Assembly: GCF_000276665.1 (NCBI RefSeq)
Contig: NW_004955501.1
Coordinates: forward strand, 6,388,589 to 6,452,588
Direction: 5' to 3'
Origin: Chinchilla lanigera
Lineage: Eukaryota > Chordata > Mammalia > Rodentia > Chinchillidae
DNA length: 64,000 nt
Within the stretch, counting starts at the first letter, position 1, and each line of letters starts with the position of its first letter. Shown piece by piece: positions 1 to 10,049 of the stretch. The notes under the pieces were generated by a model that was given only the letters and a program-made list of their open reading frames with translations, was not told where the DNA came from and did no database searches. Both the position numbers and the translations under genes were made by a program.

Positions 1-1005
1 AAATCAGGGATTGTGATACATCTTGCCCTGCCTTTGTTTATTTTGCTATCCCAGGCCTCTTGCTTTTGCTATTCCAGGTCTCTTTTGGTTCCAGATAAAT
101 TTTGGGAATGCTTTTTCTAGGTCTGTGAGGTATACCAATGGTATTTTCATTGGAATTGCATTGAATCTGTAAAACAATTTTGAGAGTATAGCCATTTTCA
201 CAATGTTGGTTCTTCCTATCTATAAGTAAGGAATATCTTTCCAGTTTTTGAAATCTTCTTCAATCTCTTTTTTCAGAGTAGTGTAATTTTCACAGTATAG
301 GTCTTTCATTTCTTTTGTTAGATTAATTCCTAAGTATTTCAGTTTTTTGATGCCATTGTGAAAGGTATGGTTTCACTTATTTCTCTTTCAGTATGTTTGT
401 TGTTTGTATATAGGACTGCTATTGATTTTTGAGTGTTGACTCTGTATCCAGCTATGCTAATGCATTTGCTGATTAATTCTAGGAGTCTTTTGATGGAGTT
501 TTTGGGGTCTTTTATGTAGAGTATCATGTCATCTGTGAATAAAGATAATTTCACTTCTTCCTTTCCTAGCTTTATTCCTTTTATTTCTCTCTCTTGTCTA
601 ATTGCTCTGGCTAGTGTCTCGAGAACTATGTTGAATAGGAGTGGTGACAGTGGACAACCTTGTCTTCTTCCTGATTTTAAAGTGAAAGCTTTCAGTTTTT
701 GTCCATTTAGTATGATGTTGCCTCTTGGTTTGTCATAGATGGCTTTTATCAGATTGAGGTAAAGTCCATCTATGCCAACTTTCTATAAGGTTTTTATCAT
801 TAATAAGTGCTGGACTTTATCAAAAGCTTTTTCTGCATCTATGGAGATGATCATGTGATTCTTGTCTTTAGATCTGTTGATGTGTATTATATTGATTGAT
901 TTGCATATATTGAGCCATCCCTGCGTTCCTGGGATGAATCCCACCTGATTGTGGTGTATTATCTTGGTGATTTGCTGCATTCTATTAGCTAATATCTGGT
1001 GTTAT
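1..1005 (-). mobile_element. LINE-1 fragment, ORF2 reverse-transcriptase part
   Basis: Read on the minus strand this is L1 ORF2 running from the start of the reverse-transcriptase domain (near 980) to sequence beyond the catalytic motif; it enters from the left edge of the window. Conceptual minus-strand frames show the L1 motifs DAEKAFD (about 835-850) and F-x-DDMI (about 520-540). The plus strand shows the antisense of the 'KLLYGFN' region near 200. Frames are broken, so it is dead. Upstream on the same strand it joins ORF1-like sequence with no endonuclease region between. Confidence 0.92.
339..980 (-). pseudogene. L1 ORF2 reverse-transcriptase remnant
   Basis: Two open blocks (783-980 and 339-554) in the minus strand translate to consecutive pieces of L1 reverse transcriptase. 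The upstream block ends in '[10 protein letters not shown]', the conserved catalytic block of L1 RT. The downstream block begins '[12 protein letters not shown]', which carries the paired catalytic aspartates (F-T-DD in place of the usual F-A-DD). The stretch between them is also RT-like but has stops. ORF2p normally nicks target DNA and copies its own RNA; this copy is about 210 codons of an enzyme of roughly 1,250 residues and cannot be functional. Confidence 0.9.
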
Positions 1006-1740
1006 TTCTGTCAACAGGCTTTCAAATGCCCTTTGTGCTATCATCTGATTCTTCATTGATTCCAGTAAATCAAATGTTTGTCTTCTTCTCATCATCTAGC
1101 AACTATTGAATTAATTTTTTTGTGGTCCCTTGCTATTTTTAGGTTTTTCATTTGAAGAACACTAACCACAACCCTGTCTTCTAGATCTGATATTCTATTT
1201 AATATTGGTTGACTCTGCTACATATACTTTCAGTAGAATTTTGTGTCTCCTGGATTTCTGTTTGAATCTGTTTTATAGAATCCAGTTATTAACCCATATC
1301 GAATGTTCAGGGTTTCCATATCTTTCCTAAGCTACTCTCTTTTTTTAAAATCTGTATCCACTCTACAGTCATTAATCAGTTCCTTCCTTATGGTCATTAA
1401 CTCTCTAATTTATCTATGTTTTGTTTCAGTAAAGGATTTGTTGACCTCTTTTGTTACTTTCACTGCTACCATTTCACAAAATTCAGCTGGGAGGTTTTTT
1501 AATTTCTTCCACCTTAAGGGTCCCTTGATTTGCCTTGAGCAAGTTGAGGATTATGGGTTGCATCTTGCTTACATGTTTTTTCATTTTCAATTTTTTGTTT
1601 GTTTATTTGTTTTCTGTATTGATGCTTGTAAAATACTTGTGTTAGCTAGCTTTTATTTTTTACTCATATCCAGAACTCTCCTGAAAATGACTACTTCTCA
1701 AAGATATCTTCCAGATTTAACTGGTTTTTGAGTTTGCTCT
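1006..1740 (-). mobile_element. LINE-1 ORF1-like region, antisense
   Basis: T-rich plus-strand sequence resembling the antisense of an L1/HAL1-type ORF1 coiled-coil region. Similar wording recurs at 28.7-29.2 kb (for example 'ttgtttc' tracts with repeated 'tttgtta' and 'cacaa' phrases in the same order). A 142-codon plus-strand frame at 1303-1731 is the antisense shadow. Assignment rests on resemblance between the two loci and position next to L1 ORF2; it is less certain than the RT part. Confidence 0.55.
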
Positions 1741-1790
1741 TAGGTCCTGCCTCTTCAATTTATAAAAGATGATGGGTTGCTGATTTTTGG

Positions 1791-1858
1791 CCATCTAGTT
1801 CTGGACTGTAGTATTGTTTATGAGCCATCTAGTTCTGGACTGTAGTATTGTTTATGAG
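1791..1858. repeat. perfect 34-base tandem duplication
   Basis: Two adjacent identical 34-base units, 1791-1824 and 1825-1858, each beginning 'ccatctagttctggactg'. A further 'cca' follows. No difference between units is visible, which suggests a recent replication-slippage type duplication or an assembly effect. Confidence 0.95.
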
Positions 1859-3230
1859 CCACAGATCAACTTGGTATGGGCATATAAGGGAGATCAATTG
1901 TCACAATGACTGTGTCACCTTGGGTAACATAGTACAATCAGTGATAACAATAGCACCAAGCACAGACTGGAAAATGATAGACTTTGATAATTATTAATTT
2001 GTCACCTTCTGCTATGGGTACTAGATTTATAGTTATATAACAAAATCTAAGATAAATCAGAAAATTATATACAGTAACTATCCACTCAGTAAAATGACTT
2101 TACCCTTAAGGGAGAAAATTTAAAAAGGATAAGAGGAAAAAATAGAGATAGCAAAAAAGAAAAATAGACTAGAAGCAAGGCTGAAGGACAAAGAAAGACT
2201 ATGAAGTCTCAGGAACCTGGAAAAGAAGATAAGAGGGAAAGAAAGAAATAAGAAACAAAAACAAGAACAATGTAAAGCAAAACAAAAAATTAAAAATAAT
2301 GTTCATATTATTCATGTAAAAACAAAAACAACCAACCAGGAAAAAAAAACAAAAAAAACACCACAAGTGTTGAAAAACATTTCTCTGTGATTTCAACCCT
2401 GTGTTTATCTTCTGGGCTCTACAGTTTTGGGGCAGTGTCCAATTCAGTGCATAGCTCTGCTCTCTCTGGTAGAGTGAGAGGGCACTCAAAGCCCAAATCC
2501 ATGCTGGATATTCCCAGAAATTTTGCAGTAGGATTATAGTCAGGTGCTGGATAATCCCAACTAGCTTGCAGTAGGATTACGATAGATGTTAGTTCAGTAA
2601 CTTTCAAATCTATAGAAGTTCAGGCTGATATTGGCCTCTGATCCTAGAATTGGGTCCCGAATCATTTAGTCTACAATAGTTTGGGTGCCTCTTGCTGGCC
2701 TGGTCATGTCTCCCTGACCCTGGATTTTTCCTGTGGTTGTCTCCAATCCAGTCACTGTGGGTTTTTATCATTGGGAGCCCTGAGATGGAGCCAACCCACA
2801 GCTGCTCTGAGTACTGGGTTCAGTTGGCCTTAAAATGACATCTGTCCAAGCACTGTGCCCACCAAACACTGTAGTTGCTTGCACTGGAGTCACTCACCAG
2901 CTGTTGTAGCACAATATCCACTGCTCTATTCACCTGGTATGTTTCTCCTTGGAGGCCTCTGGAGTCACCTGCTTTTACCATCTCTCTGTAGATTCAATCT
3001 TGCTTTCTCATGCTGTGAGCCAGGAGCTGTGGAGAAGGTGAATATTGCCATTTTCTTTTTCTGCATTGAAGTTGGTCTCTTTACTTACTCTGTGGGCTCC
3101 AATTTTCCTTTTAGATCCCTCCTTCTCCTCTTCCCTAAGTTGCTACCTTCCAGTGTCTGGATTCCAAATCTTGGAAATGCTCTCTTGTTTCTTTTTACTG
3201 CTTACCCATCTTCTTGAAAGTCTCCGTATA
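1859..3230 (-). mobile_element. LINE-1 5'UTR-like sequence, antisense
   Basis: The plus strand has a purine-rich tract (about 2095-2360) followed by about 900 bases of more GC-rich sequence ending in a pyrimidine-rich part. The same order recurs at 29.97-31.47 kb, where it ends with a typical L1-like 5' terminus in antisense. I infer that this is the 5'UTR of the minus-strand L1 that continues at 1-1740. Two hydrophobic frames on the plus strand (2855-3217, 3045-3347) are chance products of this composition. Confidence 0.5.
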
Positions 3231-3470
3231 GTTATTCTTATAAATTGTATCCTCCATAAACCCTTTTCAACATACTCAAGCTCACCAACTCTGCTGCTAT
3301 CTTTCTGTGCTTTTTCTTATTCGGGCAGGGCAAGAACTTTAGCATAGAAAATACTTTCATATCAAAATAAATTTCTATACTTAATGCTTTCTTCACATGT
3401 TCTTCTCTGTCTTGCTTGCCATAATTTGTCTATAACAAAACTGGCTTCAGCTGCTTGGATTTTAAAGTGT

Positions 3471-3505
3471 TCTCTTTCTCCCTCTCTCTCTCTCTCTCTT
3501 CCTCC
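3471..3505. repeat. (CT)n simple repeat
   Basis: Run of CT dinucleotides, slightly interrupted at both ends. Confidence 0.95.
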
Positions 3506-3898
3506 TTGGTCTCAGGTTTTTACATTTTTAAATTTGACTGGCTGTGAACAAATCTGTAAATAGCCTTGAAAAAGTGGTCTTATCGTTATTGTAGCAGCAG
3601 GAGAGTGAATTAACCCTGTAATTGTAGTCCAAGAACTTTCAGTGTACCAGAAATATTTCAAGCATATTTATTAAAGAAAAATACCAACTCAGATTGGAAG
3701 CCAAAAGTAAATTTATCAATCACCTAGATTTGTAAAATGTGTTCTTGTGATTCTGGGTTAGCTCTTACTCTGGAGCATGGACATTTTATGATTGACTCCT
3801 TCTTTTTACTGAGGCAAAAGGCATTGTATCCCCTTCCCATTTCTTGAATTAGGGTTCCCCTCATTATCAAACTTGGAGTGACTGGCTCAGTGATATCC
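3506..3898. other. unassigned spacer
   Basis: AT-rich sequence between the L1 block and the ERV fragment. I recognise no repeat or coding signal in it. Confidence 0.5.
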
Positions 3899-3959
3899 TT
3901 TTTTTTTTTTTTTACATTTGTGACTTTTTTGTTTTAGTCTTTTTACCCTGTGTATTATT

Positions 3960-4836
3960 TTTACAACCTTTCCGAAGATGTCCCTCCTTGTCAGAATTAT
4001 GGTATTTTTGAGGCTGCTAGGTAGCAGTAAGTACTTGTGCCTTATGAATCTTAAGGGTGACATGAATGGCTTGAGGAAAAGTCTGGGAATTTATCTGGGA
4101 TTGAATCTGGAGATCAGCATAGAGACCTTCTCCCATGAGCATGTTAATTTCAATAGGAGTTCTTGCATTTCAAGTCTTGAAGGACTGAACGGTGGTGGCT
4201 TCCTGGTGTTCTTGAAGACATACATTAAACTGAATAGTAATAAGCAGTGTTTTCATGAGGACTCTTCTATGGGCTGTGTCCTACTGAGTCTACAGTTCTT
4301 TTGTAAATAGGTTTTGTAGGTCATTATCAGAAATGCTCTTTTCAATCTCTTTGAATACAGCATAAGGCAAATGTTCATTTCTGGGTCCTTGATTTCCCTA
4401 GGAACAGGATAAGCATGTACTTTTTCATTTTTTTTTCTTTTTAGTCTCTTTTCAGTATTTTTAATAGAGGGCTGAAAGTGTAAAGAGGGCAGAAATTCAC
4501 CAAAAGGTGGAGGAGTTAGAAAAGGGGCTTCCAAAGGAGTCAGGAGAGAGGCAGCTCTTATAATGGGTCCTCTTCTCTTTGAATGGATTGAATAGGACCC
4601 TGCAAAGATGCTAGGTAGCAAGGTATGCAACTTTTATGGGACCTAAAGATTGTGTCAATTTCTGTCCCACATATTCTACCTCCAGAGTTCCCTCCAAAGG
4701 AAACTGAGGGTACTGCTGCTGAATAACAATTAAGAGTTGAATAACCTGAAGTTCAGAAACTTTAAATTTAGAAGTTTTTAAGAGACACTGTAAATGTTGC
4801 TCAAAGTATTTTTCTTCTTTGGATAGTTTGACCCAT
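3960..4836 (-). pseudogene. gag: ERV gag remnant (matrix to capsid)
   Basis: The start codon at 4836 gives M-G-Q-T, so the N-terminal glycine needed for myristoylation of betaretroviral matrix is present. A frameshift follows within about six codons. The next frame (to 4611) carries a matrix-like block with the landmark 'YPQFPLEGTLEV'. Another shift leads to the frame at 4630-4253, which has a proline-rich section 'FLTPPPFGEF' (about 4490-4540) and 'YPVP' near 4395, a plausible start of capsid. After a third shift, 4139-4060 reads 'GEGLYADLQ' and a downstream FP motif typical of betaretroviral capsid. In-frame stops occur near 4170 and 4025. Gag normally forms the immature particle; this copy cannot. 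Confidence 0.75.
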
Positions 4837-5086
4837 ATTGTACACAAAACAGAAGAAATGAAAGTAAAAGAGCAAAAAGAAAAACAAATGAATTGTCCCT
4901 ACTCACTTAGCAATTGAACAGTTGAAAGACCTTTGGGTTCATAAACCTAATCTTTGATTTGACTGATACTTTGCAGGCTATTCCCTAGCTGCCTCTGTCC
5001 TCTTACTAGGAAGAGGTTGGACATGTTGCTGCTTCTTTTCCAGGATTTGGGAGGTCCTCCATGCTGATCTATAAAAGCAAGTTTTT

Positions 5087-5104
5087 CATTACACATGAGC
5101 ACCA
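5087..5104 (-). other. decayed retroviral primer-binding site (tRNA-Lys type)
   Basis: Minus strand 'tggtgctcatgtgtaatg' starts two bases after the LTR end. It keeps the TGG-GC-C-A...GTG skeleton of a lysine-tRNA site, with C-to-T changes typical of methylated CpG decay. Betaretroviruses characteristically use a tRNA-Lys primer. Confidence 0.55.
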
Positions 5105-5106
5105 CT

Positions 5107-5460
5107 TGTCACAGTGTGGGAGTGGCAATGGGAAGGATGAAAAAGATGAAAAGGTTCAGTAACTGAGAGGGCCAGAGGCACAACTCAACCCAGAGCACCC
5201 AGCATTAGAGAGACTCCCAGAAGTAGCACCAAGATAAGAAATATCAGGCTTTTATTTATAATATCAGTGTAAGAGAAAAAGGTGGTTTGGGCAAGGAACT
5301 GTCTCAAGGATAGATAGTTTTCTTGGGGAAGGGGAAGGACAGTGACAGACACATCATTCTCCACTAATGTAAACTTGTTGCTTAACCGTTCAGTTCTCAC
5401 AAAGCCTGTGCGCTTTTGCCCTGCAGTTTAATCATTCATTCCTAGGCCAAGCTCTCCACA
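5107..5460 (-). repeat. 5' LTR of the betaretrovirus-like ERV
   Basis: A 354-base segment bounded by TGT...ACA (minus strand begins 'tgtggagagctt' and ends 'ccacactgtgaca'), immediately upstream of the primer-binding site. It contains a TATA-like and AATAAA-bearing stretch near 5250-5263. The length suits type-D and IAP-like LTRs. The U3 edge at 5460 is inferred from the terminal trinucleotide only, because no second LTR or target duplication is available for comparison. Confidence 0.65.
5249..5263 (-). promoter_or_regulatory. LTR TATA-like / polyadenylation signal
   Basis: Minus strand reads 'tattataaataaaag', which contains both a TATAAATA promoter-like box and an AATAAA hexamer. Its position, about 150 bases before the LTR's 3' end, fits the U3/R boundary. 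Function is inferred from position only. Confidence 0.5.
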
Positions 5461-5959
5461 GTTCTGCTTTGTTTTTCTCTATCACATTTGCATGATGATC
5501 CTGTGTAATATTGATGCTCCATGAAATTTTAAATTAGAGAATACTAAGGTCCACATGTGAGCAGCTACCACGTGGTTATTGTCAAGAACTGCTTTTGACT
5601 TTTCCAAAGATCTTGTTTCTTCTAATCCAATGCTCTTCTCACTGTACCACACTGTACTGCACAACACTGTGTGTGCAGTCTTCTCATGGCTCTGCAAGTA
5701 TACAGGTTTCAGAGAGCACTCAGTATAAGTTGGGGTGGTGGTGTATTATGACTGTGCTTCTGCACATTCTCCTAGACCAACACTGCATCACCTCCTGTCC
5801 CTTCAATATTCAATATTCAGTCTTCTCCCTCTACCAGACTGCTTCCCTAAAAGACCTGAAATCAACATGCTTTGGATATAAATGTTGGATGACATTTCCA
5901 GGGACCTTTTATAAGAACAAGAAAATGTCATCAGTTTATTTTCAAGTCTGTTATTTTCA
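5461..5959. other. unassigned sequence
   Basis: No repeat family or coding signal recognised. A 122-codon plus frame (5595-5963) has no family resemblance. Confidence 0.5.
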
Positions 5960-6545
5960 TTAAAAAAGTGACACATGCTTATTAAAGAGAATTAAATAGA
6001 TCAGTAGACTTTTTAAAAAAGTCATCCATAGTTCCACCAACTGGAGAAATAACACTGTCAATATTTTTGAGCACTTTGTACCAAAAGTATCTTTTGCACT
6101 GTGTATGTATGTGTTCATTGTTTTGGTCAGAATCACTATAGAGCTTTTGTCTTTCTCTTTTTATTGACTGTTAGCTTAAGATTTGCAACAATGATTTTTA
6201 ATATTTACTTGATACTGTCTTATATGATTACAATGTAACTTATTTAATGTTTTTATTTTGGCTACTAATATTATTTTCATTTTTGGATATTATGAACAAT
6301 CCTGTCACAAACATATTATATGGTAATGTTACTACATATCTTTGGTTTTCCACATTAAATTCCTATGGTGAGGCTAATAAATGGAAGCTTTATTCTTCCC
6401 CTATTGGTATATACTTGCTATATATTATAAATACATTCATCATGTGCATACCCATTTCACATCTTGATCCTTTTTTACTTCCCTTTTCCCCTCCCCTCTC
6501 TTGTCTCCCTCTATCTTCAGATCTCTTCCCCATCTCTACAGGGTG
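5960..6545 (-). mobile_element. old LINE-1 3' fragment, antisense
   Basis: The plus strand contains 'tggatattatgaacaat' and then 'cattaaattcctatggtg', the antisense of the decayed 3' end of old mammalian L1 (L1M type). A C/T-rich stretch (6440-6545) resembling antisense L1 3'-terminal sequence follows; similar pieces occur near 25.05, 28.25 and 33.95 kb. Highly diverged; edges are approximate. Confidence 0.55.
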
Positions 6546-7477
6546 TATTGATTAACTTTTATTATTAAATTAGGGCAGTTATATTTGAAAGGTGAATCCT
6601 TAGGCTAAGGGAATGGAGGTCTGGAATAGAATTCCAGGTAATGGCTTACTGGGCTAAAGTAGGGAAGAGGTGATAGGAAATAACAGTGCTTCTGGAGAGA
6701 ACACTGGTTTTCAGAAAGTCTCTGGAGGGAAGTGAAAAAACTAAGGGTGTCTGTAGGTATAGATGGTAACAGGGGATAAACCAAGGATTCATTCTGAAAC
6801 AGTGACCTTGCCCACAGAAGGAAGGCAGCCTTGCCACCTGCGTAGCTGAAAGCTCTCTCTCGCCATGATCACAGTCCCTGACTCAAGGCTATTGCTTTAT
6901 TTGGGGTGGGGAGGGGACAGTGCTGGATACTCATGAGCATGTGCCCAAAATGAGTCATGGGAGAAGAGAAATACACACCAGTATGTCAGGTCTAAACTGC
7001 AATTGGCATCAGGGCCAAAGCTCCCAGTTCTCAGCTGCTTCTCATTCTAGACATTTTAGTTCCTGCCTTGTTCCCTGAATGGGGCCTTAACCACACTGTC
7101 AGGGGACGCTGGTGCACACATACGCTAGTTGGTCCCTTCCTTTCTAGGTGGCAGTTTGCTCTCTCATGACCTCTTAAGAATCCTGGAGGCACTTTTGAAA
7201 GCCTGCTGTTGTCTACAGCCAGCTTTTGTGTTTTAAACAAAAAGGAAAAACAAAAACAGTATCTCAGAAGGCCACTGGCAAGGAGGAAAGCTGGGAGGAC
7301 CAGGTGCTGCTCAGGAAGGATGGAGGGATGTATCTTGGCAAGACTAGCAGGGTGTGGCACTGCTGTGGGATATATAATAGCTTCTTAGGAAGGGACACAC
7401 ATCTCTGGGTAGAAGTGTTGCTCCTGTTGCAAGGAGCAATTGTTAATAAATGTTTTACTTCAAAGAAGAGAAGAAAA
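6546..7477. other. unassigned sequence
   Basis: No clear repeat. Several short overlapping frames (6646-6837, 7031-7360, 7226-7570) exist on both strands but resemble nothing and overlap each other, so I treat them as chance. Confidence 0.5.
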
Positions 7478-7690
7478 TTAATATTTACTGAGCATTTATG
7501 CAACACGAGGACCCTGTTTAGAACTGAATTTGCAGTTTGTCATTTACTCCCAAGCTGTCCTCTGAGGTAGGTGTGAAAATGATATGAAAACAGGTTTTAA
7601 AATGTGAGCGAACTGAGTTTCAGAGAGGTTGTGCTGCTTGCTGAGGTCACAGCCTGGTTGGGTTGGAAGCAGGAGACACGGAGCAAGCCT
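7478..7690 (-). mobile_element. MIR SINE, antisense
   Basis: The plus strand follows the antisense MIR order: 'atttactgagcatttatg', a 'ctctgaggtaggtgtg' block, 'aactgagtttcagagaggtt' and 'gctgaggtcacagcctgg'. MIR is an ancient tRNA-derived SINE of all mammals; divergence is high as expected. Confidence 0.85.
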
Positions 7691-8029
7691 GGCATCTCAG
7701 TATAAATAATATACCTAGAAATGTATGGAATATGCAGGGCCCTATGCTTTTCAAAAATGATGTAACATAAAATTTAAAAGTTCTACATTTAATTGTACTT
7801 TATTAAGGTAAATGTTCACAAATTTTATATTTTATAAAATATTTATTTTTAACCTCAAAATTCTACCTTTGAAGGATTCAGTACAATGATTTCAGTGAAT
7901 TTTAGAATCATGCAGCCACCAGTCCAACCCATCTTTGAGCATCTTGGCCACGACAGGCTTCTTTATGCACTAAGGCTGAGTTTGAAGGTGGCAATGGGAA
8001 AACTCTATAATCTCCGGTCACTGCCTACT
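7691..8029. other. unassigned sequence
   Basis: AT-rich (7740-7860), then unique-looking sequence. Nothing recognised. Confidence 0.5.
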
Positions 8030-8110
8030 CAGTAATGGCGAACCTTTTACAGCTTTCAATGATAACAAACGGCCAGCTGTGGTACACGTGACATAGGTTT
8101 GCCACTACTG
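8030..8110. mobile_element. 81-base hAT-like miniature element
   Basis: The ends form a terminal inverted repeat of about 19 bases: left 'cagtaatggcgaacctttt', right (reverse complement) 'cagtagtggcaaacctatg', matching at 15-16 positions. The consensus CAGTgaTGGCgAACCT and the inner right-end phrase 'ggtacacgtgacataggt' are typical of non-autonomous hAT elements known from bats, reptiles and birds. Flanks 'gcctact' and 'gcctgcgt' may be a degraded 8-base target duplication. It is too short to encode anything; an internally deleted derivative is likely. Confidence 0.55.
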
Positions 8111-9084
8111 GCCTGCGTTGCTTTTTCTAGACTCTAGAAAAGGGAGGTGGTTTTTGTTCCAGGAATCAGAGGTTTACTACAGCACAAAACAAAGTGAGGT
8201 AGGATTTCTGGAAGGGCAGTTCTAAACGTCAGTTATAGCCAATATGATATCATGTGATAGGCTATGAAATAATTTATAAGTCTTCTGGTATTGGTTAAGT
8301 GTTTATACAATTAAAACTTTCTAGTTATTGCCCTACCATTTTAAAGTTCTACTTATGTTCATGTTACTCTTAGGCATTCCATGATACTGAGGCTTTGAGT
8401 TTAGAAAGTTGATATATTGACCTTGTGTACAATGTTCTTTACTCGCCTGCCTCTAGCATGCCTTTGTAGCTTTGGCTTAGGCAGCAAGCAGGTCTTTCAG
8501 TCAGGATGGCACTCTGTGACCTCTTTCTTCCTCTTCCTGTGTGTCTTTCATATGCTCTTGTAAAATGCTGTCATCATTGCTGCTGTATTATTTATCACAC
8601 TGTGCTGCATAGCCCTCCCTTTAATTCAGCTTCTTTCCCCATTAGAGTCCAAGCTAATGGTACTGGACTTTTTGTCCCTTAATTGGTAAGAAATTCATGT
8701 AGATTTTTCTTTAGTTCTTCTTCACCCAGGGAACTAAAAAATGTAATAATTATTATATCGCATTGAAAGTTTGCTAAAAGGAAACTAGAGAAGATTGACT
8801 GCAAAGCACTAGAGCCCATGGCCATTAACAGGATAATAATCTATCAGAAAAGAATATGAAAATATCTCTGAATCTGTGGTGTAGTTAAATGGGACTGGAA
8901 TGAGCTGGTGTTGGTAGGGCTTGGGGATAGGGATTCAGTTGAAGGTTTCAAAGTCATAAAAAAGAACTTTATAAAGTCATGCATATAGTATAAAGCCTCC
9001 TAAATGTGCAGATTATTTAGGAATCATTTTTCCTACCCTCTTAATCCTGGAAATCTTAAACTTCCTTAGAAATACTTATCATTT
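8111..9084. other. mostly unassigned; possible L2 3' piece
   Basis: About 8500-8690 has the C/T-rich 'cttcctcttcctgtgtgtc' and 'ccccattagagtccaagct' wording of the LINE-2 3' end in plus orientation, but it is short and weak. The rest is unrecognised. Confidence 0.35.
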
Positions 9085-9232
9085 AACAATAGCTTTCAGG
9101 GGCTGGGGATTTAGCTCAGGGGCAAAAGCACCTGCCTGGCAAGTGCAAGGTCGTGAGTTCGGTTCCTGGTACCGGAGAAAAACCAAAAAAAAAAAAAAAA
9201 AAAACAAAAAAAACAACAAACAATAGCTTTCA
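9085..9232 (+). mobile_element. ID SINE with target-site duplication
   Basis: A tRNA-Ala-derived ID element (body 9099-9178) with A-rich tail (to 9218). The flanks repeat exactly as 'aacaatagctttca' at 9085-9098 and 9219-9232, a 14-base L1-type target duplication. The polymerase III A box ('tagctcagggg') and B box ('gttcggttcc') are intact. The perfect duplication and long A tail argue for a young insertion. Confidence 0.95.
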
Positions 9233-10049
9233 CTTTAAGCATTGACCCTGAGTTTTCATTTGATTCATTTTTATGTTAACTGCAGAGCTCACTTTAAATA
9301 TATATATATATTTAAAATTATATATATTGCCTAACAAATGACTTTTTCATATGGCACTTGCAAATGTTCTATCCATAGTAATTAAATTTTCTTTTGGCTG
9401 TCATATAACTAACTAAAGGAATGTCTGAAGCTTTATTTTAAATATGAGTGTGGTTGTTAGTAATTATTTAATCTTTGAAGTTCCTGTATGTCTTAGTATC
9501 CTTGCAACTTCTATATTTTATTGGTTGGATCTTCAGCTGATTTATATTTAAAAAACAATTTGCACAACTCAACAACACTTCTCCCACTGTTTTGTCTCTT
9601 GTTGTAGAAAATATTGCTTATTTCTGGAGAAGTCTCCTTGTGTTACTGCCTCCTTGCACCAAATGTACCTGCTTCTGATGTATTATTTGCTTGCTTGCTT
9701 GTTTATTAAGAGTGAAGGGAGGGAGGAATCTGCAGTCTGGATGAGGATTTAGGTAGCTAATATCTCCAATTATCTTACTGAGGAATTTGTTTCTGCTGAT
9801 ATGGTATTTCATGGAATTTCTTAACCCATTTTAGGAAAAGCTTAGAAGCTACAGAGCTCTTCACTGCTAAACAGATTTTAACTTTAAATGCAGAAGCAGA
9901 GCAATGGACTAGCATTGATGTCAATGAGAAATGCTATGTTTTCCTCCACAGGACTAGCTAGGGTTTCTTTTTCTCCTTTCTATTTATAGAAAAGCAATTT
10001 ATTGTATTTTAAACTGGGGTGCAACTTTAGATGTGTCTATTACAGTAAT
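9233..10049. other. unassigned, with short (AT)n
   Basis: A short (TA)n run lies at about 9297-9325. Otherwise AT-rich sequence with no recognised element. Confidence 0.5.

Larger units (their letters stand above)
3899..5460 (-). mobile_element. betaretrovirus-like (class II) ERV fragment: LTR, leader, partial gag
   Basis: On the minus strand the order is LTR (5460 to 5107), a two-base spacer, a decayed tRNA-Lys-type primer-binding site, about 250 bases of leader, then a gag gene that starts with M-G-Q-T and is recognisable into capsid at about 4.0 kb. It stops before protease; no pro, pol, env or 3' LTR is seen. A run of 15 T at 3899-3913 (A on the coding strand) marks the 3' limit. Gag is broken by at least three frameshifts plus stops, so the copy is defective. 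Assignment to the type-B/D (betaretroviral) group is from matrix and capsid motifs and the short LTR; an IAP-like relative is the alternative. Confidence 0.75.

Noticed and set aside
3899..5460. Complete provirus with pro, pol and env
   Set aside because: No protease, polymerase or envelope motifs were found on either side; only LTR, leader and part of gag are supported.
9099..9178. tRNA gene
   Set aside because: A and B boxes are present, but the sequence is an ID SINE with an A tail and target duplication. The same applies to the other ID copies.
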